Of a stretch of DNA of 64,000 bases, positions 17,601-26,013 are shown piece after piece. The DNA is from Coriobacteriaceae bacterium. GTDB lineage: Bacteria; Actinomycetota; Coriobacteriia; Coriobacteriales; Coriobacteriaceae. The stretch covers positions 992,001 through 1,056,000 of the forward strand of contig DAJPFV010000001.1 of the NCBI GenBank assembly GCA_025993015.1, written 5' to 3'. Numbering within the stretch: position 1 is the first letter of the stretch; the number at the start of each line of letters is the position of its first letter. Below the pieces are notes generated by a model. That model did not search any database. It was given only the letters and a program-made list of their open reading frames with translations, and had not been told where the DNA came from. The position numbers and the translations under genes were made by a program.

Positions 17601-20600
17601 CGCCCTCGACGAGCTCGAAGAAGAACTCGCCGTCCTTGAGGTCGCGCCCGGTCAGGAACTTGGTCGCGGTGACCTGGTCGGTGACACTGAACTCGCCAGG
17701 ATTCGGCTTGTAGCTGTTGTTGAACTTCGCCTCGTCGGCTCCATTCAGCTCATGCTTTACCACGAGCTCACCCTTGCCGTTGTCGGTGACGGTCGTCTCG
17801 ATGGTGTAGGTCTTGCCGTCGTAGGTGATGCCGTTGCCGGCGTCGCCCGGGACCTCGCGCAGCGTGTAGGTGTGCTTGCCGGCAGCGGTGTACTCGATGG
17901 GGCTCATCGTGATCTTGCCGCGGGCGTCGTTCTTGCCGGTGGCGACGACATCGTTACCCTCGACGAGCTCGAAGGAGAACTCGCCCTCCTTGAGGTCGCG
18001 CCCGGTCAGGAACTTGGTCGCGGTGATCTGGTCGGTGACACTGGAGCTCTTGGGGGCCACCGTGTAGGTATTCTCGAAGATCGCCTCGTCGGCGTTCTGC
18101 AGCTTGTGCTCCACGCTAAGGGCGCCGTCGCCGTTGTCCTTGACGATGGTCACGATAGTGTACTCAGAGGTGCTGTAGGTAATGCCGTTTTCGGTGGCGC
18201 CGGCCTTGGTCTCGCGCAGCATGTAGGTGTGCTCGCCAGCCGCGGTGTAGGTGACGGAATCCATCACGATCTTGCCGTCGGCATTGTTGGTGCCGGTGGC
18301 GACTACGTTATTGCCCTCGACGAGCTCAAAACGGAACTCGCCGGCCTTGAGGTCACGGCCGTCCAAGGACTTGATCGCGGTAATCTGGTCGGTGACGCTG
18401 GAGCTCTTGGAGCCAGGCTCGTAGGAGTTGGTAAACTTCGCCTCGTCGGCGCCCTTCAGCTTATGCTCTACGCCGAGCGTGCCGTCGCCGTTGTCCTTGA
18501 CGACAGTCTCGATGGTGTAGGTCGCGGCATCGTAGGTGATACCACCGACGTTGCCCCTGACCTCGCGCAGCGTGTAGGTGTGCTTGCCGGGCTTGTCGTA
18601 CTTCACGGCGTTCATCGTGATGTTGCCTTCGGCATTGTTGGTGCCGGTGGCGACGACCTTGGCGTCCTCGCCCTCACCCTCGACGAGCTCGAAGGAGAAC
18701 TCGCCGTCCTTGAGGTCGCGCCCGGTCAGGGACTTGGTCGCCTTGACCTGGTCGGTGACGCTGGACTCAGTGGGGGTCAGATTGTAGGAATTCTTGAACT
18801 CAGCGGTCTTGGCATCCTTCAGGACGTGCTCGGCCTTGAGGGTGCCGTCGCCGTTGTCCGTGATGGTGGTCTCGATGGTGAACTTGGCATCGCTGTAGGC
18901 GATGCCCTTGCTGGTGGTTCCGCCCTTAACCTCGCGCAGCGTGTAGGTGTGCTTGCCGGGCTCGTTGTAGGTGATCTCGCTCATCGTGATCTTGCCGCCA
19001 GCGGCGTTCTTGCCGGTAGCGACAACCTTGTCGCCCTCGACGAGCTCGAAGGAGAACTCGCGGGCTTTGAGGTCGCGGCCGGCCAGAACCTTGGTCGCCT
19101 TGATCTTGTCGGTGACGCTGGAGCTCTTGGGGGTCACGTTGTAGGAGTTCTTAAACTCAATCTTCTTAACGTCCTCGGCGCCCTGCAGCTTATGCGTAGC
19201 CACCAGCTGGCCCTTGCCGTTATCGCTGATGGTCGTCACGATGGTGTAGACCGTATCGTCGTAGGCGATACCGCCGGCGTTGCCTGCAACCTCATGCAGC
19301 GTGTAGGTATGCTGACCGATCTCGGTGTACTCGATGGCGTTGAACGCAACGTTGCCCTCGGCGTCATTCTTGACAGTCTCGATAAGCTCAGAGTCCTCGC
19401 CCTTAATCTCGCGCAGCTCAAAGCTAAACTCGTCGGCCGTAAGGTCGCGCCCGGTCAGGGACTTGGCCACGGCAATCTGGCTGGTAACGCTGGACTCAAC
19501 AGGATCCGCAGCATAAGTGTTCTTGAACTCGACCTCGCCCGAGGTCTTCTTCACAGAAGCCTCGAGCTTTCCCTTTGCGTTGGGTGTCACCGTTACGGTG
19601 AACTCTGCAACGTTCTTGCTGTAGGCGATGCCGTCGACCGTGGTCCCGGCATGCTTCTCGCTAACTTTGTAGACATACGTGCCCGGCTTGTCATAGGCAA
19701 TCTCGCCAAAGCTAATGTCCGCATGGCCCTTGGTTGCAAACGCAGTCGTGGACCTGGGCATCGGGGCGTTGTCCTCGGACGTCAGGCCAAACTCAAACTT
19801 GTCCTCATCCGTCCAGTCGCGGCCCTCGAGCACCTTGGTCAGGCCAAAGTCGGCAGTTATCAACGTTGTCGGCGTGGTATTGAGCGTAAAGCTAATCTTG
19901 CCGTTATTGCCCAGGTAGACATTGACCTTCGTCGCACCAGAAACAACCTTCGTGTTGTTCCACTGGGGATTGATCACGTCGCGTGCGGTGTCCGTCGGGT
20001 TTCCGCCCACACGCTCCTTGGTGGTGTGAAGCTGGTTGATAAAGGCGAGGCGCGCGGTGCCAGCCTTAATCGACCAGTGATCGCCATCCTTTACCAAAGC
20101 ACCTTCAAAGTTTTCGAGCTCGCTTCCCTTAACCGGGATCGAAACGGAATCATCGTACGGCGCGCCCGACGAGTTCTGCGCCATAAACTCATCTTTGTAC
20201 CAATAGGTCTTAGAGCCCGAAGGCTTTTCCGTTGCGAGCTTGGTGCAAGCCGCGTCTGTGTAGACGGGCGTTAGCTTTTGGAAGTAGTAGTAGCTGTTCA
20301 TAGCAGCAGGCTCAAAGCTTGCGACCGTATCGCCCGCATCGTCGCCGGTCCACTTGTTGGCGTAGAAGCTAACGGTATTGGAATCGGCGTCCTTGTGCTC
20401 ATTGATGTAATCCTGCAGTCCCGGTACGTTATTGGGAGTAAACAGGTTTTTGCGTGCAATAGCCTTTACGCTCGATGCATACGCAACGCGGATAGGCGAG
20501 ATGGCATCCGTGGAGTCAACCACAAACGTGCCCGCAGACTCGTCAACGGTAAAACGGCGCAGCGGAATGAGCGATGCGGGGACCTTGACCGTCACGATGT

Positions 20601-21000
20601 CGCCGCGCTGCGGATTGTTCTCGTCCGCGCGATCAACCGTAATTACAAGATGGGCGAGCTCGCCATCAAACGTATAGGTATCGATGTTGCCATCGGTCGA
20701 CTTGGTGGCGGCCCCATAGGTCTTGCCGTTGTACTCGGCACCGGTAAAGCTATCGACCTGCATAAAGGCGCCCAGCTCGTCCTCGAATGTGATGTAACCG
20801 GAGCCGTTGGGATTGTTGCCCTCGATCTTGGTCGGGAAACCCTTACCCGACGTAATGGCACTCGAGATGTCTGCGAAGACTTGATCTAGCTCTGCAGCGT
20901 TGGCTGCAGACTTGTAATAAGTAGCACCGGCAACGCGATCGTCCAGCTTTCCGCTCGTATACGAAGTCGCCTTGGGATAGTTGCTCGACATGGCGTGCAT
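14635..21000 (-). pseudogene. Giant LPXTG adhesin, C-terminal part (2121 codons) separated by IS1595 insertion
   Basis: This open frame encodes the body and anchor of a surface adhesin whose head lies at 22432-23359. After a non-repeat region (residues about 1-380) come about 13 Ig-like repeats of the Spy0128/FctA pilin isopeptide type. Each carries a [KS]xLxGRDL...EFSFELVE start, a GKHTYTLREV middle and a final F-NSY. Repeats 3-7 are nearly identical. One repeat contains a Glu/Asp/Ala-rich insert (EADEADEAEADEAEAEE). The end is LPTTGD, a hydrophobic segment and GIRKR: a sortase anchor. There is no proper start or signal peptide here, so this half is unlikely to be exported unless the IS leaves. 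The join across the insertion is in frame. Confidence 0.9.
17340..19500 (-). repeat. Near-identical tandem repeats inside the adhesin gene (about 360 bp each)
   Basis: Repeats 3 to 7 of the isopeptide domains are highly similar at DNA level. For example, blocks reading AACTTGGTCGCGGT and GGTCGCGCCCGGTCAGG recur near 17640, 18000 and 18720. Such repeats usually change number by recombination, and short-read assembly can collapse them, so the copy number given by this sequence may not be exact. Confidence 0.7.
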
Positions 21001-21002
21001 GA

Positions 21003-21010
21003 ATTTATTT
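21003..21010. repeat. 8-bp target-site duplication, left copy (ATTTATTT)
   Basis: ATTTATTT here and at 22432-22439 flank the IS exactly. Eight base pairs is the usual duplication length for the IS1595 family. Confidence 0.93.
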
Positions 21011-21048
21011 GGCTCTGTTAGACCAGGATTGACATGCCGACCTGCCGG

Positions 21049-21246
21049 CTAACTCGCCGTCTTCCCGTCGGGCACCGGCGTCTTGACCCTCATCTCGAAC
21101 GGCATCCCGCCCTCCCGGACGAGCGCCCTGAGGAACGCGTTGACGGCGGTGGACATGGACAGGCCGAGCTCGTCCAGGATGGCCGTGGCCTCCTTTTTGG
21201 CCTCCGGGTCGATCCGGATCGTCGTGGCCGGTATATTCGACGGCAT
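21049..21246 (-). CDS. RelB/DinJ-family antitoxin-like protein, IS passenger without toxin
   Basis: This 65-residue protein starts MPSNIPATTIRIDPEAKKEA. That is a ribbon-helix-helix strand and first helix, followed by ILDELGLSMSTAVNAFLRAL, the hallmark of RelB/DinJ antitoxins. GGAGGGG lies seven bases before the ATG at 21246. It sits between the transposase stop and the right end of the IS, 13 bp from the inverted repeat. No RelE/YafQ toxin gene is adjacent. It could be a stabilising remnant, an anti-toxin that protects against host toxins, or a DNA-binding regulator of the transposase; none is proven. Confidence 0.8.
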   Translation of the reverse strand: MPSNIPATTIRIDPEAKKEATAILDELGLSMSTAVNAFLRALVREGGMPFEMRVKTPVPDGKTAS

Positions 21247-21292
21247 GGCCTCACCCCTCCTCGTATATCGCGATGCGACCATTCTACCGCCT

Positions 21293-22348
21293 CTATGCGG
21301 CGGGCGCGGCCCAGTAGTCCATGTAGGGCGGCTCCACGTTGAACATGTCGCGGACGCGGCTCCTGCAGACGCCGTGCGCGAGCTGCCGCGCGACCGTGCG
21401 CCCGGCGGCGCCGGAATCGGTCGCCATGAAGGTTCGGCACCACCTGAACCAGGCGAGGTAGGCATCGAGGTGCTTCGTCGACACGCCCTTGAACGGCTCC
21501 ATGAAGGCGCCGAGGAGCGAGTGGACGGTGTTGACCCGGTTGATGGTTCCCCCGGAGCGGTCCTTGGGGTCGTAGGCCGCGTGCGCGGCGACCTCGAGTT
21601 CCGCGAGGACGCCGACGTAGGCGGCCGCCCTGTCGGTCGCGACGACCGAGCCGGCCGCGATGCGGCCCCTCAGCGCGTCCATGGCGCGCTCCCTCGAAAG
21701 GGCGCCCCGCCCCGTGACCTCGAGGAACGTCTCGTTCGAGTCGTTCACTCCGGTCATAACGCAGATCCGCTCGCGCGACAGCCCGCGTCTGTGCACCTGC
21801 TTGCCGCGGTGCCGGGAGGGGCGCGGCATCGTGAACGACCCCTTCGCGTGGTTGCCCTTGAACGACTCGGGGAAGTAGGTCTCGTCGAGCTCGCAGCCGC
21901 AGCCCCGCTCGACCCTGAACGAGGGGGAGTAGGCCGAGAGGCACTCGATCAGCCTGTGGCGCATGGTGTAGGCGGTCTTGAGGCAGACGCGGCAGCGCCT
22001 CGCGCATTCGCGCAGGGGCAGCATGAGCGCGAAGCACTCGGCGTAGGCCATCCAGGTCTCCTTCGGGAGCCTGCTCGTCCCCAGGATGCGCTCGCTGCCC
22101 ATGCCGAAGGTCCTGCCGCAGCCCCGGCAGAGGTAGCGCTGCTCGCCGTTCTTCGATTTGCCCTTCTTCACGACCGCGGCGGACCCGCAGCGCGGGCAGC
22201 GCTCGATTTCGCAGGCGGAGCCGGCCGCGTCGTCGAACGCCGCCGCGCGGATCACGTCCCTGACGGACTCGATAGCGCGGCGGCGCTCGGTCTTGCTGAG
22301 GTTCGCCATGCCCTTCTTGAAGTTGAGGACCAGGTCTTCGGCGTTCAT
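21293..22348 (-). CDS. IS1595-family (ISXO2-like) transposase
   Basis: The 351-residue protein has an N-terminal zinc ribbon (CPRCGSAAVVKKGKSKNGEQ, then CRGCGRTFG). A helical region follows, then the DDE-type ISXO2-like catalytic domain with ELDETYFPE, ATDRAAAY and the family-specific block NRVNTVHSLLGAFMEPFKGV followed by STKHLDAYLAWFRW. The ATG at 22348 follows GGGGG at four bases; an upstream ATG-like start at 22402 lies inside the terminal repeat region and is less likely. Length and motifs are complete, so it should be active. Confidence 0.93.
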   Translation of the reverse strand: MNAEDLVLNFKKGMANLSKTERRRAIESVRDVIRAAAFDDAAGSACEIERCPRCGSAAVVKKGKSKNGEQRYLCRGCGRTFGMGSERILGTSRLPKETWMAYAECFALMLPLRECARRCRVCLKTAYTMRHRLIECLSAYSPSFRVERGCGCELDETYFPESFKGNHAKGSFTMPRPSRHRGKQVHRRGLSRERICVMTGVNDSNETFLEVTGRGALSRERAMDALRGRIAAGSVVATDRAAAYVGVLAELEVAAHAAYDPKDRSGGTINRVNTVHSLLGAFMEPFKGVSTKHLDAYLAWFRWCRTFMATDSGAAGRTVARQLAHGVCRSRVRDMFNVEPPYMDYWAAPAA

Positions 22349-22431
22349 GCTGCCCCCATCATCGCGGTCTATGGGGTCAACGATATGGCACCGTGAGGAC
22401 ACATATATGTCAATCCTGGTCTAACAGAGCC

Positions 22432-22439
22432 ATTTATTT
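22432..22439. repeat. 8-bp target-site duplication, right copy (ATTTATTT)
   Basis: Matches the left copy at 21003-21010 without mismatch. Confidence 0.93.
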
Positions 22440-23359
22440 TCATCGCTTGTCTTGTAGCTCGTAGGATCGGCACTGGGATCCGCACCGTCAAAGATGCCGA
22501 TGGTGTAGACGGTAGCGCCTTTATCTTTCATGCCCTTGGCGGCAGCTATGGCATTGTCGGCAACAGTAGAGCTGAAGTCACGGAAGTCTGTGGGCGTGCC
22601 GTCCGTAAAGAACACAACGATCTTCTGGGCATCTTCGCGTTTGGAAGTAATTCCCTCGGCCAGTGCCATGCCGTTATCGGCACGAGTAGCACCAGCAGGG
22701 TCAATGGAATTGATTGTTTTCTTGAGGCTCTTTGCGCCATCACCCGAGCACGCCGTCAACTCTTGCATTGTCTGAGAGTAGTTATAGTCATGGCCACCGG
22801 AGGTGTATAAATTGTTGCCAACGATACTGGTCGACTTGCCCGCAAACTTTACGATGGCAACCTGGTGCTGCTTGCTCGCGTCCTTAACATTCTTGTTTTG
22901 CTCGGCAATGGTATCGATAAAGTGGTTGGCAGCATTCTTGAGCGCATCGATACGCTTGGTCGAACCTCCACCACCCATCTCACCATCCATCGAGCCAGAG
23001 GCATCCAGCACCATCACGATGTCGAGCGGCTTGGAAACCAGCGACGTTGTATCGGATGTCGAAGACATCGCCGAAAGCGTGGTCAAAAAGTCCGATTTCC
23101 CGTCATCGATTGCCTGGACCGTCTTATCCGTCCAAATTCGGCCGACGTTTTGCGTCGTGACCTTGCTGCCGTCATAGCCGCCGGCCCAGAACTTCCAGTG
23201 GTTGCTGGTGTCGTAGTCGACTATCTTTGTCGCTGTCGGTCCGTCCATTCCGGTGCTGGACCTGGCGTTGGCCTCGGGCAGCATGGCAAATGCTGCAGCC
23301 GGCAATACCAGCACTACGGCCAGTATCACCGCCAAGAAACCCCTCGTGTACTTACTCAT
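22432..23359 (-). pseudogene. Giant adhesin, N-terminal vWA head (truncated by IS1595)
   Basis: 309 native codons start at ATG 23359 after AAGGGAGA, then run into the IS and stop three codons later (W-L-C-stop, at 22421). A signal peptide (MSKYTRGFLAVILAVVLVLP, cleavage near AFA/AMA) leads into a von Willebrand A domain. Its MIDAS motif is DASGS (about 115), with a conserved Thr and FFTDGTPTD later. In pilus tip adhesins such vWA heads bind host or matrix ligands. The shortened product would be secreted without an anchor. Removing the IS and one target copy restores ...DENK-F-MHAMSSNY... in frame. Confidence 0.9.
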
Positions 23360-23412
23360 CGCGTCTCCCTTCTCGCGGGCTCAGACCTTGCATCAGCCTA
23401 AAGTTACGGAAT

Positions 23413-23492
23413 GAGACACAATTAGGGCAGGTGACACATGTTCCAGATTCTGTTTTGGGCGTGAGACAAATGTCTCACCAAAGTTGAGACAC
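23413..23492. promoter_or_regulatory. TGAGACA-type palindrome and half-sites upstream of the adhesin
   Basis: GTGAGACAAATGTCTCAC (23461-23478) is a perfect palindrome with a 2-bp centre. Related half-sites lie at 23413 (TGAGACAC), about 23432 (GTGACACATG) and 23484 (TTGAGACAC). They are 50-130 bp upstream of the adhesin start, where a regulator would act. The regulator is unknown. Confidence 0.4.
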
Positions 23493-23529
23493 GAGCGTTT
23501 TCGCAGGAAAATAGGTGCGACTCAGAGCC

Positions 23530-23565
23530 ATCGGGCCAAAATGATCCGTTTTCCTCCGTCCCCGG
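23530..23565. repeat. Second copy of the short repeat linked to long-hairpin elements
   Basis: GCCAAAATGATCCGTTTTCC followed by TCCGTCCCC matches the sequence at about 14283-14310. It again stands next to a long-hairpin element (C). Confidence 0.55.
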
Positions 23566-23600
23566 GGGCTCAAGGGCTGTCACCGATATGGCGCCATTTC

Positions 23601-23752
23601 AAAACTATGCCGGATTACGGGGCTAAGCTCGGAGACCTCATCCATACCCCCTATTTTTGAAAAACAGCAAGCGATCTACCTGCGGTTTTGTTTTTGCGAT
23701 TTTCCGTATGGTCGGAGGTTCGCTATCCAGCCCCGTAATCCGGCATAGTTTT
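23601..23752. repeat. Long-hairpin element C (152 bp, 24-bp perfect inverted ends)
   Basis: Arms at 23601-23624 and 23729-23752 are perfect inverted repeats. They begin AAAACTATGCCGGATTACGG, differing from the arms of element A at one position that is changed in both arms (compensated). The interior shares CCATACCCCC, CTACCTGCGGTTTTG and GTATGGTCGGAGG with A and B. It is exactly as long as A. Confidence 0.8.
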
Positions 23753-23785
23753 GTTCGCGACGGCACAGCCGCGCGTTTAAGCGCG

Positions 23786-23819
23786 GGGCCGGTGGGGCAT
23801 TTTTGCCCCGCCGGCCCCC
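23786..23819. terminator. GC-rich hairpin after the hydrogenase operon
   Basis: GGGGCCGGTGGGGCA and TGCCCCGCCGGCCCC form a 15-bp near-perfect stem 32 bp after the stop of the last hydrogenase gene. The T run is weak on the minus strand, so termination is likely but not certain. Confidence 0.5.
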
Positions 23820-23850
23820 ATTCCAGCGCAATGCCAGCCCCATTCCAGAG

Positions 23851-24192
23851 CTACTCCGGTTTGGTTTCTACCGTGGGAGTCTTGTCCGCCGCGACTGGAG
23901 TGCGCGCGGTGTCCATAGTCAGGCAGTGCTTGGGGCAGCTCTCGATGCACTCACCGCACACCACGCAGGCATACGGGTCGATCGACCAGGTACCACCCTT
24001 GCGATCGACCGCAAGCGCGCCCGCCGGGCAACGGCGCGCGCACATGCCGCAGCAGATGCACACGTCCATGTCGTTGACGATATGTCCGCGCAGGCGCGCA
24101 GGCGCCGCGAGCTTCTCCTGCGGATAGCACACCGTTACTGGCCGCTTGACCATAGAACCCAAGGCCGTCTTGGCAAATGTCAGCAAACTCAT
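23851..24192 (-). CDS. Ech-like hydrogenase ferredoxin subunit (EchF/HyfH/NuoI-like)
   Basis: The 113-residue protein has two [4Fe-4S] motifs: CICCGMCARRCP (about 44-55) and CVVCGECIESCP (about 76-87). That is the polyferredoxin subunit of group 4 [NiFe] hydrogenases and complex I. It passes electrons from reduced ferredoxin to the small subunit. It is the last gene of the operon, 7 bp after the catalytic subunit gene. The short Thr/Pro/Lys-rich tail after the second motif is ordinary for the family. Confidence 0.9.
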   Translation of the reverse strand: MSLLTFAKTALGSMVKRPVTVCYPQEKLAAPARLRGHIVNDMDVCICCGMCARRCPAGALAVDRKGGTWSIDPYACVVCGECIESCPKHCLTMDTARTPVAADKTPTVETKPE

Positions 24193-24199
24193 GCCGCGC

Positions 24200-25288
24200 C
24201 TACCTTTCCGTGCAGCTAATGCAGGGGTCGATGGTCAGGATAATCATGGGCACATTGGCAATGAGCACACCCTGCAGCGCATGCGTCAGACCCGCCAAGT
24301 TCTGCGACGTCGGCGTGCGCACGCGGAAACGGTCCAGATTTTTGGTGCCGTTGCCGCGCACATAGTAATAAGCCTCGCCGCGCGGCTGCTCAATCACAAC
24401 CTCGCCGCGCGCGCCGTCGGCCGGCGTAAGCTTGGTGCGCCCGCCAATCCCGTCGTGCGGAATCTTGCCCACAAGCTCCTTAATGATGTCCATGGCCTGC
24501 GTGACCTCGGCGCAACGCACCTGGCAGCGGGCATAGCAATCGCCATCGGTAGCAACGATGGGCTCAAACGCGGCCAAGTCCGCATAGGCGCCGTCACCGA
24601 ACATGCGCACGTCGTAGTCCACGCCCGAGGCGCGGCCGAACGGACCGACCATCGAAAGCTCCAGCGCGTCTTTCTTGCTAATCACGCCCACGCCATGCAG
24701 GCGCTCGCCGCAGCTGTTGTCGTCCAAAAACGTATGCACCAGGGCCTCGTAGTCAGGACGCATGGCATCGAGCGTCTGGACAATGCCCGCCAGCTCGGAG
24801 TCCTCGATATCGTGCTTAAGGCCGCCGATCTCGTTAATCGACAGAATCACGCGCCCGCCGCAAGTGCTCTCAAAAATCTTGAGTATCTGCTCGCGCAGGG
24901 TCCATGACCGATAGAACAGCGCCTCGAAGCCAAAGGCGTCGGCGAGCAGGCCCAGCCACAGCAGATGCGAGTGAATGCGCGAAAGCTCGTGCAGAATGGT
25001 GCGGATATACTGCACGCGACCAGGCACCTCGATGCCGAGCATGCGCTCGCAGGCGCTGGCATAGCCGCAGCTGTGGCCCACGGCGCAGATGCCGCAGATG
25101 CGCTCGGCGATGTAGCCAAACTGATGCATGTCGCGCTTTTCGGTGAGCTTCTCGAGCCCGCGGTGCACAAAGCCGATCTGCGGAATTGCCTCGATGACGC
25201 GGTCGTCCTCGATCACCAGGTCCAGATGAAGCGGCTCGGGCAGCACCGGGTGCTGCGGGCCAAACGGAATAACGGAGCGATGTGCCAT
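24200..25288 (-). CDS. Ech-like group 4 [NiFe] hydrogenase large subunit
   Basis: The 362-residue catalytic subunit retains both nickel-binding motifs: L1 RICGICAVGHS (Cys65, Cys68) and L2 DPCISC (Cys356, Cys359). It is therefore a true hydrogenase and not a NuoD-type subunit, which lacks these cysteines. Only Thr-Glu-Arg follows the last cysteine. Many hydrogenases have a C-terminal peptide cut by an endopeptidase; this one has nothing to cut, as in CooH-like enzymes. It reduces protons with electrons from ferredoxin, or the reverse. It lies 5 bp after the EchD-like gene. The Ni-insertion genes (hyp) are not in the window. Confidence 0.92.
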   Translation of the reverse strand: MAHRSVIPFGPQHPVLPEPLHLDLVIEDDRVIEAIPQIGFVHRGLEKLTEKRDMHQFGYIAERICGICAVGHSCGYASACERMLGIEVPGRVQYIRTILHELSRIHSHLLWLGLLADAFGFEALFYRSWTLREQILKIFESTCGGRVILSINEIGGLKHDIEDSELAGIVQTLDAMRPDYEALVHTFLDDNSCGERLHGVGVISKKDALELSMVGPFGRASGVDYDVRMFGDGAYADLAAFEPIVATDGDCYARCQVRCAEVTQAMDIIKELVGKIPHDGIGGRTKLTPADGARGEVVIEQPRGEAYYYVRGNGTKNLDRFRVRTPTSQNLAGLTHALQGVLIANVPMIILTIDPCISCTER

Positions 25289-25293
25289 GGGCC

Positions 25294-26013
25294 TTACGCC
25301 TCCTTTTTCTGCTTGTCGCGGGCGGCCTTGGCGGCAAGCGCCGCGCGGACCTTGGCCGCTTTCTCGGGATCCATGGCGGCGAGCTTTGCCTCCATCTCGG
25401 CAGCCTTGAGCGCGGCCTTCGCAGCAGTTTCATCGTGCTGAGCATCGGAGCCGGCAGCCGCAGCGGGCTGAGCGACGGCAGCGCCCGCAGCATCGCCAGC
25501 GCCCGCAGTGCCCTCCCCCGCAGCGGCCGTGGCAGTAGCAGCCTTCTCGGCCGCGGCCTTGCGCGCCTTGGCCTCGGCAGCGGCACGGACCTTCATGGCT
25601 TTCTCGCGCGCGGCCTTCACCTCGGGCGTGATAACGCTCATGGGCTCGGCAGTCGAGACCTGGTAGAAAAAGCCCTTAAAGTCAATCTGCATATCGGTGA
25701 TGGCAAGACCAAACAGGTCGTGCGCTTCGTTTTCAAACGGGAATACTGCCGGATAGTACGAGCTGATGGACGGAATCTCCTGGTACTGATTAATTCCCTC
25801 AACCACCAGGTTCTCGATCGCATAGCTGCCGTCCTGCGCAATCTGCTCCTGAGCAACACGAACGTTGATAAACGTATAGACCAGGCGATACGTGCCGTCG
25901 TCGACGTTGCGCTCGGCGTGCATTTGCACAAAGCGCGCGCCGACGCCCTTGAGCGCCTGGACATGCGACAGGAGCTCGTCGATCCCGACGGTGGTATAGA
26001 TAGCCTTTTGCAT
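25294..26013 (-). CDS. Ech-like hydrogenase 30-kDa subunit (EchD/NuoC-like) with Ala-rich tail
   Basis: Residues 1-125 form a NuoC/30-kDa domain (SSYYPAVFPFENEAHDLFGL is the family signature). The remaining 115 residues are an Ala/Lys/Glu-rich tail (VRAAAEAKARKAAAEKAATA and on) that family members normally lack. The tail is probably disordered or helical, with unknown role. The start ATG overlaps the stop of the EchC-like gene (TAATG), so translation is coupled. Confidence 0.85.
   Translation of the reverse strand: MQKAIYTTVGIDELLSHVQALKGVGARFVQMHAERNVDDGTYRLVYTFINVRVAQEQIAQDGSYAIENLVVEGINQYQEIPSISSYYPAVFPFENEAHDLFGLAITDMQIDFKGFFYQVSTAEPMSVITPEVKAAREKAMKVRAAAEAKARKAAAEKAATATAAAGEGTAGAGDAAGAAVAQPAAAAGSDAQHDETAAKAALKAAEMEAKLAAMDPEKAAKVRAALAAKAARDKQKKEA

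Larger units (their letters stand above)
21011..22431 (-). mobile_element. Complete IS1595-family insertion sequence (1421 bp)
   Basis: Both ends carry a perfect 25-bp terminal inverted repeat beginning GGCTCTGTTAGACCAGGATT (21011-21035 and 22407-22431), with a perfect 8-bp target duplication outside. It encodes an ISXO2-like transposase and, downstream on the same strand, a RelB/DinJ-type antitoxin as passenger. The intact ends, the intact transposase and an exact target duplication all indicate a recent insertion. It interrupts the giant adhesin gene in codon 310. Confidence 0.95.

Noticed and set aside
16276..20274. 1332-codon open frame on the plus strand
   Set aside because: It is antisense to the adhesin repeats. 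High GC and in-frame repetition keep the opposite frame open; there is no ribosome binding site and no recognisable domain.
21049..21465. 138-residue protein instead of the 65-residue antitoxin
   Set aside because: The first 73 codons overlap the transposase gene in another frame; GGAGGGG is correctly placed only for ATG 21246.
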